Positions 18,032-27,026 are shown, numbered from the stretch's first letter. The stretch: 64,000 bases of DNA from an uncultured Cellvibrio sp. (GCA_937958105.1 CALFXJ010000013.1:62001-126000), one strand, 5' to 3'. Translations and numbers: made by a program. Notes: a model not told the origin generated them from the letters alone.

Positions 18032-19525
18032 ATGCAATATACCGCTAAAACACTTGATGCCATCAAACAACGCAGCCACTGCCTGATCGTTACCTGTTAC
18101 GAAGGAGCCAAGCTCTCTGAAACTGCCGCGGCGGTCAATGCAGCTGGCCAGCAACAGCTGGAGACGCTGCTCAAACGCGAAGAGTTTCAGGGCAAGGCCG
18201 GACAGACATTGCTCGTCCTGGCTCCCACCGGTATTGCCGCAGACCGCCTGTTGCTGCTCGGCCTGGGTGCTCCCGATAAAGAAGGCGCAATCACGGCCGA
18301 CAATTTCCGCAAAGCGGTCGCCAAGATTCCCGAAGCTCTCAAATCCACCTCGACCCGGGAACTGGCAGCAAGCCTGGCCGATGTTCAGGTCAAGGACCGG
18401 GACCTGACCTGGCAGGCACGACAGCTGGCCGAGGCTCTTGAGCTTTCCACTTATCGCTTCGAAAAATTCAAAAGTCAGCCCTCTGACAATAATTTTGCCC
18501 CGACCAAACTTATCTTCGGCTGCGATAAAAAGCAGGTAGCTGCCGCTACCCGTGGCCTGGAGATCGGCAAGGCCATCGCCGAAGGTATGAACCTTGCGCG
18601 CGACCTCGGCAACCTGCCGGGCAACGTCTGTACACCCACCTATCTTGCCAGCGAAGCCAAACGCCTCGCCCGTAATCAGGCCCGGCTGAACGTCAAGGTC
18701 CTGGAAGAAAAGCAGATGAAAGAACTGGGTATGAATTCCCTGTTGTCTGTCGCAGCCGGCAGTGACCAGCCAGCTAAGTTGATTGTACTGGAGTACCGGG
18801 GCGGCAGTAAGAACGACGCCCCCATCGCTCTTGTCGGCAAAGGCATCACCTTCGATACTGGCGGTATCAGCCTCAAGCCCGGCGCGGGCATGGATGAGAT
18901 GAAGTTTGATATGTGCGGTGCTGCCAGCGTCCTGGGTACCTTCCACACCCTGCTGCAGCTGGAGTTGCCCATCAACGTGGTGGGTGTGATCGCCGCCAGT
19001 GAAAACATGCCTAACGGCAGTGCGACCAAACCCGGTGACATCGTGACGTCCATGTCGGGTCAGACCATCGAGATCCTCAATACTGATGCAGAAGGCCGAC
19101 TTGTCCTGTGTGATGCGCTGACCTACACCGAGCGCTTCAAACCCAAGGCCGTCATTGATATCGCCACCCTCACCGGCGCCTGCGTGATCGCCCTCGGCAA
19201 CCATGCCAGCGGTTTATACAGCAACCGCGATGAGCTGGCCCAGGCCCTGCTCAAGGCGGGACAGGAAGCGAATGACCGGGCCTGGCATATGCCCTTGTGG
19301 GACGAGTATCAAAAGCAGCTGGACAGTAACTTTGCCGATATGGCCAACATCGGCGGCCGGGAAGCCGGCAGCATTACTGCAGCCTGCTTCCTGTCGCGCT
19401 TTGCGAAGAAATTTGCCTGGGCGCACCTGGATATCGCGGGCACGGCGTGGAAGTCCGGCGGAGCCAAGGGAGCCACCGGCCGCCCCGTTCCTCTGCTGGT
19501 ACAGTACCTGCTGAATAATCAGTAG
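18032..19525 (+). CDS. pepA: Leucyl aminopeptidase PepA (M17)
   Basis: Two-metal M17 aminopeptidase that removes N-terminal residues; E. coli PepA also binds DNA for Xer recombination at plasmid sites and pyrimidine control. It has 497 residues. The active-site signature NTDAEGRLVLCDALTY is present, with metal and catalytic parts VGKGITFDTGGISLKPG and DMCGAASVLG. AAGGGAA precedes the ATG. It is the first gene of pepA-holC and the following unknown gene. XerD is also encoded in this window. Confidence 0.95.
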   Translation: MQYTAKTLDAIKQRSHCLIVTCYEGAKLSETAAAVNAAGQQQLETLLKREEFQGKAGQTLLVLAPTGIAADRLLLLGLGAPDKEGAITADNFRKAVAKIPEALKSTSTRELAASLADVQVKDRDLTWQARQLAEALELSTYRFEKFKSQPSDNNFAPTKLIFGCDKKQVAAATRGLEIGKAIAEGMNLARDLGNLPGNVCTPTYLASEAKRLARNQARLNVKVLEEKQMKELGMNSLLSVAAGSDQPAKLIVLEYRGGSKNDAPIALVGKGITFDTGGISLKPGAGMDEMKFDMCGAASVLGTFHTLLQLELPINVVGVIAASENMPNGSATKPGDIVTSMSGQTIEILNTDAEGRLVLCDALTYTERFKPKAVIDIATLTGACVIALGNHASGLYSNRDELAQALLKAGQEANDRAWHMPLWDEYQKQLDSNFADMANIGGREAGSITAACFLSRFAKKFAWAHLDIAGTAWKSGGAKGATGRPVPLLVQYLLNNQ

Positions 19526-19530
19526 CACTT

Positions 19531-19962
19531 ATGACCCATATCGATTTTTATATTCTGTCTGATGATGCCAGTGCAGCCCGCTGGCATTTTGCCTGCCGGC
19601 TCATCGACAAGGTAACGCGCCTGGGCCATCGGGTCCTGGTGACGCTCGATGATCCGGCAGAGGCTCAGGAATTCGATGAGCTGCTGTGGACCTTCAAACC
19701 TGAAAGTTTCATCCCTCACGCCTGCCTTCCCTGTGACCGGCTGGAACAGGTAGAGATCACCACCGATCTGCAGTCCGAAATCCCGCTCCATAATCATCAC
19801 AACGTGCTGCTTAACCTGAGCAGCCGCGTTCCCGCCTACTTCAGTCGCTTCGAACGTTTGAGTGAAGTTGTGATCCAGCAACCGGAGGTGCTAAAAAATA
19901 CCCGCGAACACTACAGCTTTTATCGGGAACGAGGCTATCCTATTCAACATCGCAACTTGTAG
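19531..19962 (+). CDS. holC: DNA polymerase III subunit chi
   Basis: HolC joins HolD in the clamp loader and contacts single-strand binding protein. It has 143 residues and begins MTHIDFYILSDDASAARWHF, with the family's internal sequence LLWTFKPESFIPHA and the C-terminal NTREHYSFYRERGY. It starts five bases after pepA, so translation may be coupled. Confidence 0.9.
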   Translation: MTHIDFYILSDDASAARWHFACRLIDKVTRLGHRVLVTLDDPAEAQEFDELLWTFKPESFIPHACLPCDRLEQVEITTDLQSEIPLHNHHNVLLNLSSRVPAYFSRFERLSEVVIQQPEVLKNTREHYSFYRERGYPIQHRNL

Positions 19963-19979
19963 ATTCGCCGGAACCGGGT

Positions 19980-20711
19980 ATGGCCGACAACAAAGGTAAA
20001 ACCAAAGCCGCTATCCTCCACGAGCTGGAGTCCATTAAAGGTCTGTTGCTGGAAGATGATGAGATTCCCATCCTGCAGGAGGCCATCGTTGATGATGAAC
20101 ATGAGTTTGACCCTCCACTGCCCAAACGCGACCTGGACGAACTCCACGACGTGTTTCAGGCTTTGAGCACCAACATCGAGAACAAACCGGAACCCGCCAG
20201 CACTGCAGCCGCTGTCCGCGATCCGGAAACAAGCCCGCCCTCCAGAACAGAAGCAGCCGGAAAACAAGGTTCTTTATTCGGTGAAAGCAGGTCGGAGGCC
20301 GATGCCGGCACGCGCACATTCGCTACCAGCACGGCCCGGAACTCAAATGATGATGCCGCCGGTGTGAAACGGGACGCCCGTGGACTCAATCGACCGCTCA
20401 ATTACGCGGTCAATAAACCCATCACCCCGCCCCGCCCGACGCTTGCCAAAGCCAGCGGCGAAAATCCCTTTTTGCCGCAACACATTCGCGCACGGCTCCA
20501 CGGCAACAATCCGCCCCCACTGTTTGACGAGCTCGCCGAGAAAACGCCTGCCAGCGTAACCAGCAAACCGACCTCGGAGTCCGTGAATCGGCAGCAGTTG
20601 ATTCACGAGGTGGTAGCAGCCGTATTGCCCGATGTTGAAGAGGAACTGCGTCAGCGCCTCCAGGCCCTGACCGATGAACAGCTACAGCAGCTCCTGGAAG
20701 ATCGCGAGTAG
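19980..20711 (+). CDS. Uncharacterised acidic protein downstream of holC
   Basis: A 243-residue soluble protein with no recognised enzyme motif. The N-terminal 60 residues are helical and acidic (HELESIKGLLLEDDEIPIL). The middle (about 65-160) is low-complexity, rich in Ala, Pro, Ser and Thr and probably disordered. The C-terminal 45 residues form another charged helix ending in QLLEDRE. Pseudomonads have a similar unnamed gene after holC. It may be an accessory to replication or to the neighbouring functions, but this is only positional. It is not followed by valS, which often comes next. Confidence 0.7.
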   Translation: MADNKGKTKAAILHELESIKGLLLEDDEIPILQEAIVDDEHEFDPPLPKRDLDELHDVFQALSTNIENKPEPASTAAAVRDPETSPPSRTEAAGKQGSLFGESRSEADAGTRTFATSTARNSNDDAAGVKRDARGLNRPLNYAVNKPITPPRPTLAKASGENPFLPQHIRARLHGNNPPPLFDELAEKTPASVTSKPTSESVNRQQLIHEVVAAVLPDVEEELRQRLQALTDEQLQQLLEDRE

Positions 20712-20714
20712 AGA

Positions 20715-21932
20715 TTACAGTTGTTGCGTAACTGGAGAGCGGTGCCGCGTTGACTTCACCCAGCCAAACGCAAGTATGGCCAGTGCTACGATAACCAGAT
20801 TGGCAACAAACACACTCTGATAGCCGTAGTAGTCGGCCACCAGTCCCACCATCAGGCTGCTCAATAGATTCCCCATATGGGTGGTGTTGGTGTAGAACGC
20901 TGAGGCGCTGCCAGAACGACCTGGCAGCAACTCCTGAATAACCGATACGCCCAGCCCTGCCAGAACACCGATAAAGATCGCGTTGAACAGCTGCAGGACG
21001 AACAGATGCCACAGGGCGTCCGCCAGTACAATTCCACCATACAACAGCAACGCCGCCACACCCGCCAGCCGGATCATGGCAATCAGACTCACCCGCGTGG
21101 CAAGGTGCCCTGCCAGCAGCATGAAGGGCACTTCCAACAACGCCGTGGTTGCCATGATCCAGCCGCTCCATTCAGTTCCGATATCCAGGTTATCTTTCAG
21201 GTGCAACGGCAGACTGATCAGATACGCATTGTTAGCACCCCACATCAGCGAGAATGCCACCAGACAGAACACCAGTGAGCGTTTAATGTCGGGGGAGAGC
21301 GGAACGAGTCTGGGAGGCGTTTCGACTTCTTCACGTTTTGTGTCATCCGCCGGTGCCAGGCGGGGCAGCAGCCTGATGCTGACGATACCTACCAGCCCGA
21401 AGAGTCCGGCGGCCAGACCATAGGTAGCACTGAAGCCGAGATAGGAGGCCATGATAAAGCCAGCGGGCGGACCGGCCACCCAGGCAAATGCGATCTGTGC
21501 ACGGACGATGGCATTGAATAGAGGGATGCGATCATGGGGAATGAAACGGTCGGCATAATCAAGACTGTAGGCCAGCATCTGTGAGAACGAAACCATGGCC
21601 AGACTGAACAGAAGTATGGCAGTCGCAGCCACCAGCCAGTAGTTACGTGACAGCGCAAATATTGCGCAGGAGACCGTCCCGACAAAACAAAAACCCGCCA
21701 CCAGCGGTCGGCGGTCCGCAAGCGAATCGGACCAGTGCCCGATCCACTGGTTGTAGATAATACTGCTCAAGGCGATACCGGCAAACGGAATACCCACCAG
21801 CAGCGGGCGCACTCCGATTTCCTTGGCAAGAAAGACACTCAATGTAGGCAGCACCAGGGCGCCCACCACACCCACAGCAAAGAACAGCAGATAAATCCCC
21901 AGGGCCAAGGGACGAAAAAGTGCAGCGATCAC
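20715..21932 (-). CDS. MFS sugar efflux transporter, SetA/SetB-like
   Basis: Twelve-helix major facilitator protein of 405 residues. It resembles the SET family of sugar exporters: FAVGVVGALVLPTLSVFLA at the N terminus, the HWSDSLADRRPLV loop, an IVRAQIAFAWVAGPP helix and QLFNAIFIGVLAGLGVSVIQ with LLPGRSGSASAFYTN in the second half. The start is GTG with GGAAC just before it. The substrate is not predictable. It converges on the preceding gene with three bases between stops. Confidence 0.82.
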   Translation of the reverse strand: MIAALFRPLALGIYLLFFAVGVVGALVLPTLSVFLAKEIGVRPLLVGIPFAGIALSSIIYNQWIGHWSDSLADRRPLVAGFCFVGTVSCAIFALSRNYWLVAATAILLFSLAMVSFSQMLAYSLDYADRFIPHDRIPLFNAIVRAQIAFAWVAGPPAGFIMASYLGFSATYGLAAGLFGLVGIVSIRLLPRLAPADDTKREEVETPPRLVPLSPDIKRSLVFCLVAFSLMWGANNAYLISLPLHLKDNLDIGTEWSGWIMATTALLEVPFMLLAGHLATRVSLIAMIRLAGVAALLLYGGIVLADALWHLFVLQLFNAIFIGVLAGLGVSVIQELLPGRSGSASAFYTNTTHMGNLLSSLMVGLVADYYGYQSVFVANLVIVALAILAFGWVKSTRHRSPVTQQL

Positions 21933-22119
21933 AGACGTTCCAGATGATGTTGGAAAATGAGCATTAGTCTAGCAGGGGCCACAGCAGGGAATGCAACAAA
22001 GATTAAAAAATTTGAGCGGTGAGAGAGCATTCATAAAACAGGAGGAAAAATTAAAAGATTGGCGTAAACTTGCCGGCACACCCATTACGCTTCGACCCTC
22101 TGATTGACCAGGTGACTTT

Positions 22120-22467
22120 ATGCGTTGCATCAGTATCCAGATTAAACCTGAAGCCGTCGCCGGCTTTGATAAAGATGAGTTTTTAAAGCGGGTACGAGCG
22201 CTGGGCCGTTCGCCAGAGATAGATGATTTTGAAGAGCAGAACTGCCGGTATCTGAACTTTAACTTCTTTACGGAGATGCCGGAGCTGCTGTGGCAGGAAA
22301 TTCAGGAGAAGCTCTACAGGGACGATCTCTATGGCCCATATCTGACCTCAGTGTCCCTTGTCGCCTGTGAAGGCGAGTCGCGCGCAGAGGATCTCTTGCT
22401 TCACCACTTTGACCCGACTGAATCCTTGGATCAATTCCCACAAAAGCCCTCTGCGTCTTCCTATTAA
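22120..22467 (+). CDS. Small uncharacterised protein (115 residues)
   Basis: I do not recognise this protein. It is acidic and soluble, with no membrane segment or cofactor motif. AGGTG precedes the ATG at proper spacing, and the frame is open without interruption from 22120. Its stop overlaps by four bases the stop of the convergent small membrane protein gene. A TTGACC-like element at about 22105 is not convincing as a promoter. Confidence 0.6.
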   Translation: MRCISIQIKPEAVAGFDKDEFLKRVRALGRSPEIDDFEEQNCRYLNFNFFTEMPELLWQEIQEKLYRDDLYGPYLTSVSLVACEGESRAEDLLLHHFDPTESLDQFPQKPSASSY

Positions 22468-22613
22468 ACCGGAGGTCGACCGTTAATAACACGGATGAGG
22501 ATAGCGATAACCGCAATCACCAGCAGGATGTGAATAAAGCCTCCCAGTGCTGTCGAGGTCACCATACCCAGCAACCATAACACGATAAGTACCACTGCGA
22601 TGGTATATAACAT
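22464..22613 (-). CDS. Small Lmo0937-type membrane protein
   Basis: A 49-residue protein (MLYTIAVVLIVLWLLGMVTS at the N terminus) with two hydrophobic helices separated by a short turn and a basic tail ending NGRPPV. This is the pattern of the Lmo0937 / DUF5670 family, common in stress-induced clusters; function unknown. AAAGGAG lies seven bases before the ATG. It lies 63 bases beyond the OmpA-family gene on the same strand. Confidence 0.75.
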   Translation of the reverse strand: MLYTIAVVLIVLWLLGMVTSTALGGFIHILLVIAVIAILIRVINGRPPV

Positions 22614-22676
22614 AGTGTGTCTCCTTTGGAATGTTGGTCGGCCTTGTGAGACCGACCGATGATTTAAAACGAGTTA

Positions 22677-23459
22677 TTAATTCTCGATGATGACTTCAAC
22701 GCGGCGATTCTGTTGGCGACCGCTGGGGGTGTCATTACTGGCTACTGGAAAACCCTCCCCCTTACCAACAGCTGTAATGCGTCCTGCATCCACGCCTTGT
22801 GACACCAGATAATTTTTCACCGCATCCGCACGTCTTTGTGACAGGGTCAGGTTGTAGTCCTCAGCGCCCGTACTATCCGTGTGACCTTCAACGATAATCT
22901 TGCGATTGGGGGTTTCATTAAGCACACGCGCCAGGCGGTCAAAGCTGCTTTGAGAACCGGGCTTCAAGTCCGCCTTATTGGTGGCAAAAAGTGTATCGCC
23001 CAAGGTATAAATCGTGCCCCGCTCCGTCTGTTGTTGTTTCACGTCAGCCAGCTCCTGCTCCAGCCGCTGCACACGTGCCTCTGCCTGACGAGCTTCCCGG
23101 GTACGGGCATCCAGCTGAACCTGTTTGCGCTGTTCACCCAGGCTCTTCAATCGATCTTCCTCGTAGCGGGCCGACGCCATAGCTTTGGCGGTTTTCACTT
23201 TATTGCTCGCCAGGTAAACCAAATGCTCTTTGATTGCCTCATTTTTCTGCGGCTTTTCCGCCTCGTCTACCGCACGCTCCGCATCACGGATAGCAGTCTG
23301 CGCCAGACGGGATAATTGAGGATCGGACTGGAGAGCAATCAGCTCTTCCCGCACTTGTTTTACGGCCACGTCCTCGTCGGGAGTAGATTGACAGGCTGAT
23401 AAAATGACGCCAGCGAAGATCATTGCCAGCACATGCGATGTTGTTTTAATCATGTTCAT
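22677..23459 (-). CDS. OmpA-family lipoprotein with DUF4398 region
   Basis: A 260-residue outer-membrane lipoprotein. The signal peptide ends at the lipobox LSAC (about residues 20-23). Residues 30-110 form a helical DUF4398-type region, followed by a coiled coil rich in Arg, Gln and Glu to about 148. The C-terminal OmpA peptidoglycan-binding domain has IIVEGHTDSTGAEDYNLTLS and the following QRRADAVKNYL. It would tie the outer membrane to the wall. GGAGGGA lies before the start. It follows the DUF4398 lipoprotein gene by 12 bases, so the two are one operon. Confidence 0.9.
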   Translation of the reverse strand: MNMIKTTSHVLAMIFAGVILSACQSTPDEDVAVKQVREELIALQSDPQLSRLAQTAIRDAERAVDEAEKPQKNEAIKEHLVYLASNKVKTAKAMASARYEEDRLKSLGEQRKQVQLDARTREARQAEARVQRLEQELADVKQQQTERGTIYTLGDTLFATNKADLKPGSQSSFDRLARVLNETPNRKIIVEGHTDSTGAEDYNLTLSQRRADAVKNYLVSQGVDAGRITAVGKGEGFPVASNDTPSGRQQNRRVEVIIEN

Positions 23460-23471
23460 CTTGCTCCCTCC

Positions 23472-23888
23472 TTATTGACCGTGCCGGATTTCTTGCTGCA
23501 ACACATCAATCGTGCCTTGAATCTCTTTATTGACTTCTTTGGCGCGTTGTTCCTGAGCCTTGGCGGTTGCCAGCTCAGCATCACTGATGGCCTGTTCCGC
23601 CATGAGGCGTGCACGTAAGGCAGCATCTTTATCTTTTTTGGTTGCAGCATCCTGCATATGATCACGCGCTTTTACCAATTTCTCTCTGGCCGCACGCAGA
23701 TCAGAAGATGCATAATCCGCAACCCTGGCTTCTTCTGCGCGATTGATGGCAGCTTCCGCTCGCTCTATCTCAGCAGTAGGCAGTTGCGGCGCCGAAGCAC
23801 AGGCCGTTATACCCATAATTGTGGCAATCAAAGGCAAGACAACAACACCCGAAAGTTTTCCGCGCTCACTTTTTGTGGAGATCTGCAT
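23472..23888 (-). CDS. DUF4398 lipoprotein
   Basis: A 138-residue lipoprotein: signal peptide of about 29 residues with lipobox GITAC, then a long helical DUF4398 domain rich in Ala, Glu, Lys and Arg (residues 38-130). AAGGAAGG before the ATG is a strong ribosome binding site. DUF4398 proteins are often found beside OmpA-type lipoproteins, as here, and likely share a job in envelope maintenance. Exact function is unknown. Confidence 0.85.
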   Translation of the reverse strand: MQISTKSERGKLSGVVVLPLIATIMGITACASAPQLPTAEIERAEAAINRAEEARVADYASSDLRAAREKLVKARDHMQDAATKKDKDAALRARLMAEQAISDAELATAKAQEQRAKEVNKEIQGTIDVLQQEIRHGQ

Positions 23889-24418
23889 ATTTTCCTTCCT
23901 TTTGTTTTAGCGTAATCGACAATTATCACGAACACGTATTTTTTGATTCATTCTCTTTTTGCCCGTTCATCCCGTTATCCCCTCAAAAATCAGGTGTGTG
24001 TGTTATCAAACACTTGCTTCGTTTCCCTTGATTAACCTCAAAAGAATCTTTTAATGACATAAACTCCAGTTCAAAAAAATGTCTAAGAAAAAGTAGCGGA
24101 TGATCAGCAACTTGCTGTGTGTGCGGAAACAGACCGGCCAAAACAAAACCTTCATGTAAGTATTGATTTTGGCTCCGCTTGGCCTTAATACATCAGTTGT
24201 CTATTCGCTCGAAGTCCAGCTATTATGATTAACAGCGATAACTTAAACAGTGCTCATAGCTGATTCGCTCATGATAAGGATGCAACGGGGAGCCAGTAAG
24301 GAAATGAATAGACGTCAACTGCAGAGCGCGTATACAGGTAGTTCTGTTAAAGCTGCAGAAAGTCTCACGACTTCAAGTACATTTTCTTTTTTTCACTACA
24401 ATTTAAAGGATGGCCGTT
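23889..24418. other. Long divergent intergenic region in the stress cluster
   Basis: These 530 bases separate the DUF4398 lipoprotein and the yqjD-like operon. It is AT-richer than its surroundings. An open frame at 24250-24453 overlaps the yqjD-like start and lacks any recognised sequence; I do not accept it. AAAGGA at 24405-24410 is the ribosome binding site for the ATG at 24419. A TATACA at 24331-24336 could be a -10. Nothing else is certain. Confidence 0.45.
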
Positions 24419-24841
24419 ATGACTACTTCAGATACTACAATCACTCCTCCTAATGGGAATGGTGCAGCACGTTCTGCTGAGAAACCGGGAGACCGCACCA
24501 GAACCTCAACCAGCAGCCTGGTTGATGCCGCGGTCAGCGCTGGTGATGAACTCGGCACCGCAGCTAAAGCCGAATTTAACAATATCATGGCTGATCTTCA
24601 GGATTTGGTAGCCCGTGCGGGAAGATTATCCGGGCAGGAGCTGGCAGTAATACGCCAGCAGATCTCAGAAAAACTGAGTCAGGCTAAAGACAAGCTGCAT
24701 CATCTGTCAGAGGATGCATCAGTTGCCGCGCATAAAGGGGTTGATACTACCGAAAAGTTAATCAAGGACCACCCTTTCCAGGCAGTTGGTATCGCGGCTT
24801 TGGCAGGGGTAATTTTAGGCGCACTGATCAGCCGCCGCTGA
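24419..24841 (+). CDS. YqjD/ElaB-type (DUF883) membrane-anchored protein
   Basis: A 140-residue protein with a disordered Thr/Ser-rich N terminus, a central amphipathic helix region (about 45-110) and one C-terminal membrane helix with a short basic end (ALAGVILGALISRR). E. coli YqjD, ElaB and YgaM have this plan; they anchor in the inner membrane, bind ribosomes and are made in stationary phase under RpoS. The ATG at 24419 is used because AAAGGA is eight bases before it. It is the first gene of a yqjD-yqjE-yqjK like operon. Confidence 0.85.
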   Translation: MTTSDTTITPPNGNGAARSAEKPGDRTRTSTSSLVDAAVSAGDELGTAAKAEFNNIMADLQDLVARAGRLSGQELAVIRQQISEKLSQAKDKLHHLSEDASVAAHKGVDTTEKLIKDHPFQAVGIAALAGVILGALISRR

Positions 24842-24881
24842 CAGCCGATTTTTTTCAACTTTACCCATATGGGACAGTAAA

Positions 24882-25247
24882 ATGATTTCAGGACTTCGCA
24901 ATCTTAAAAGCAATATTGCTATCTTTCTGGACCGCATTGAGCTGTACAGCAAACTCATTGCCATCGAAGCTAAGATCGAGAGGTCCGCTATTGTTCGCCG
25001 TCTCGTATGGGTAGGAGTTGGAGCCATTTTTGCGTTGTTTGCCCTCGCCATGGCGCATATGGCTGTGCTGACTTTTTTCTGGTACACCGACTACCGCACG
25101 CTCGCAGTTATTGGTGTATTGCTCCTCGATATTATCATCGCAGGCGTAGCCATTTATATCGCCAGCCGACCTCCTAAAGAGGAAGCCTTTGCGGTGACCC
25201 GTCATCATCTGGCTGAAGATTTAAAATTCGTCAAGGATACTCTATGA
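24882..25247 (+). CDS. YqjE-like (Phage_holin_3_6) membrane protein
   Basis: A 121-residue inner-membrane protein. An N-terminal amphipathic helix (about 1-40) is followed by two membrane helices (about 44-69 and 76-98) and a soluble tail. This is the Phage_holin_3_6 / DUF1469 plan of YqjE, the usual partner of YqjD; no lysis role is implied. It lies 40 bases after the yqjD-like gene and its stop overlaps the next start (ATGA). Confidence 0.8.
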   Translation: MISGLRNLKSNIAIFLDRIELYSKLIAIEAKIERSAIVRRLVWVGVGAIFALFALAMAHMAVLTFFWYTDYRTLAVIGVLLLDIIIAGVAIYIASRPPKEEAFAVTRHHLAEDLKFVKDTL

Positions 25248-25600
25248 ATGACATCAAAAAGCAGGAACATCTACGCGATACCATTGGTAATGTGCTCGAA
25301 ATGTCTCGTGCCTCTTGGCGGCTCAAAAATAAGCGCCAGCGGGATGAGGATGATGCAGAAGAGGGGGATTTTCCTCGCAGCATGCTGGTAAAAACTGTTA
25401 CCGGTCATCCGCTGGCTACGGTAGCTGTTGTTGCAGCACTCTGGTACATCGGCCCGGCACGATTCGGCGCTATGGCGGTAGCGGGAGCCAGCTTGCTTCT
25501 CAGACACCGCCTCTCTCTTCTTCCACTGGCTGAACAGCTGATGACCTCAAACATGTTCAAGACAAAAAAGAAACCGATACATCCACCTGCGGCAGATTAA
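25244..25600 (+). CDS. YqjK-like membrane protein
   Basis: A 118-residue protein, third of the yqjDEK-like operon, overlapping the preceding gene by four bases with AAGGA before its ATG. The N-terminal half is charged and the centre has a hydrophobic stretch (about residues 54-88) that may cross the membrane. The tail is basic. E. coli YqjK occupies the same place; the sequence resemblance is weak, so the name rests partly on position. Confidence 0.65.
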   Translation: MNDIKKQEHLRDTIGNVLEMSRASWRLKNKRQRDEDDAEEGDFPRSMLVKTVTGHPLATVAVVAALWYIGPARFGAMAVAGASLLLRHRLSLLPLAEQLMTSNMFKTKKKPIHPPAAD

Positions 25601-25613
25601 CTCCAGTACTGGA

Positions 25614-25643
25614 GGCGCAGATCATGCATCCAGCATCTGCGCC
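25614..25643. terminator. Stem-loop after the yqjDEK-like operon
   Basis: GGCGCAGAT (25614-25622) pairs with ATCTGCGCC (25635-25643) around a 12-base loop. It lies 13 bases after the yqjK-like stop, between converging genes. No T-run follows on the plus strand, so its termination efficiency is uncertain. Confidence 0.5.
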
Positions 25644-25650
25644 GACAGGG

Positions 25651-25800
25651 TTATATTAAATTCAAATCGCCAAGAATGCCCACAAGGCCTATTACAATCA
25701 GATAAATAGCTACAATGTAGTTGAGTAATTTAGGCATCAATAAAATCAGGATCCCAGCAATCAGCGAGATCAACGGAGCGAGAGTCAAGGTAGTATCCAT
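25651..25800 (-). CDS. Small DUF3096-type membrane protein
   Basis: A 49-residue, very hydrophobic protein: MDTTLTLAPLISLIAGILIL then a second helix ending NYIVAIYLIVIGLVGILGDL (split as two helices). The pattern, with LAP near the start and the Gly-rich second helix, fits the DUF3096 family. GAGG lies eight bases before the ATG. It belongs with the other tiny membrane proteins of this region. Function unknown. Confidence 0.75.
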   Translation of the reverse strand: MDTTLTLAPLISLIAGILILLMPKLLNYIVAIYLIVIGLVGILGDLNLI

Positions 25801-25932
25801 GGCATTTTCCTCTTTTCTGTAGAGCCACCAGACTTCAGTTTATTCTCCAGCCGACCCGTAATCCGTCTGGCAGCCAACATTCCCTCTTTGAAGCCTCTTT
25901 GCTTTAAGATGAGATACCAGCGCAAAAACTGC

Positions 25933-25938
25933 TAAAAT
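25933..25938 (+). promoter_or_regulatory. Probable extended -10 promoter of the YlqF-like gene
   Basis: TGC-TAAAAT gives an extended -10 element (TAAAAT at 25933-25938). The -35 position reads TGAGAT, a poor match. The start codon is 33 bases downstream. Confidence 0.4.
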
Positions 25939-25970
25939 GTGCCCCCCAGAGTTAACAGAGCCAGATTTCC

Positions 25971-26909
25971 ATGTCGATGATTAATTGGTTTCCCGGGCAT
26001 ATGCATAAAGCACGCAAGGACATTGCGGAAGTTATGCCCCTGGTAGACGTCATTATTGAAGTGCTGGATGCGCGCATTCCTTTTTCCAGTGAAAACCCGC
26101 TGGTACCGGAACTGCGCGGAGACACGCCCTGTATCAAACTTCTGAATAAGGCCGACCTGGCAGACCCTGAGATAACCGCATTATGGGTGGCGCACATGGA
26201 ACAGGAACGCGGCATCACTGCACTGCCGGTAACCCAACAGGCACCGGACAAGATCCGTCAGTTGCTCACGCTGTGCGAAACCTTGTTACCTCACCGTAAT
26301 CTTGAAATTCGCGGAGTGCGCGCGATGATCATGGGCATACCCAACGTCGGCAAGTCTACGATCATCAACACCCTGGCGGGACGCACTATCGCCAGGACCG
26401 GCAATGAAGCGGGCGTTACCAAAGCGCAACAACAGATCAAATTACCCAATAATATGCTGCTGACCGATACGCCAGGATTTTTATGGCCCAAGCTCAGCCC
26501 CCCATCCTGCGGATATCGGCTGGCCGTTACAGGTGCAATTAAAGATACAGTATTCGATTATGCAGACATCGCACTTTTTGCCGCCGATTATTTGTTAAAA
26601 GCCTATCCCACTGCACTCAAAGAACGTTATAAGCTGGATGAGCTACCGGAGACGGATATTGAACTATTGGATGCTATTGGTGCCCAGCGAGGCTGCATTC
26701 GTAAAGGCGGTGGAGTTGAGCTGCAGAAGGTGTCGGCATTATTGATCAACGAACTGCGTGCCGGGCTGCTTGGCCCTGTCACACTTGAGACACCAGACAT
26801 GACGACAGCCGAAGAAGAAGCGGCGAAGATCGAAGAAGCGCGCAAAGCCAAGGAAAAAGAAGAGCAGGAAAGATTACGCCGACAGAAGGCAAAGAAGCGC
26901 TACCGCTGA
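25971..26909 (+). CDS. Ribosome-associated GTPase, YlqF/RbgA-like
   Basis: Circularly permuted GTPase of 312 residues. It starts MSMINWFPGHMHKARKDI, the YlqF signature. The G4 motif NKAD (59-62) comes before G1 GIPNVGKST (122-130) and G3 DTPG (166-169), the permuted order. RbgA/YlqF acts late in 50S subunit assembly in Bacillus; the gammaproteobacterial relatives are less studied. The last 35 residues are a lysine- and glutamate-rich helix. It is a housekeeping-type gene inside a run of stress-type membrane proteins. Confidence 0.88.
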   Translation: MSMINWFPGHMHKARKDIAEVMPLVDVIIEVLDARIPFSSENPLVPELRGDTPCIKLLNKADLADPEITALWVAHMEQERGITALPVTQQAPDKIRQLLTLCETLLPHRNLEIRGVRAMIMGIPNVGKSTIINTLAGRTIARTGNEAGVTKAQQQIKLPNNMLLTDTPGFLWPKLSPPSCGYRLAVTGAIKDTVFDYADIALFAADYLLKAYPTALKERYKLDELPETDIELLDAIGAQRGCIRKGGGVELQKVSALLINELRAGLLGPVTLETPDMTTAEEEAAKIEEARKAKEKEEQERLRRQKAKKRYR

Positions 26910-27026
26910 TAATGTTGGGGAAGAAAAGCCCGAATCCACATGAGACGGGCTCGCACATTCAATCTGCTCCCTGTTCAGGTGCCAATATCTGGAATCCCTC
27001 ACCTTTAAGCTGACTTACTCGCTGGA

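Noticed and set aside
17894..19204. 436-codon minus-strand open frame opposite pepA
   Set aside because: Fully antisense to pepA and rich in Gly, Asp and Phe without any recognised motif; a shadow.
24250..24453. 67-codon frame upstream of the yqjD-like gene
   Set aside because: It overlaps the true start, has no recognised sequence, and its end is fixed by an out-of-frame reading of the gene.
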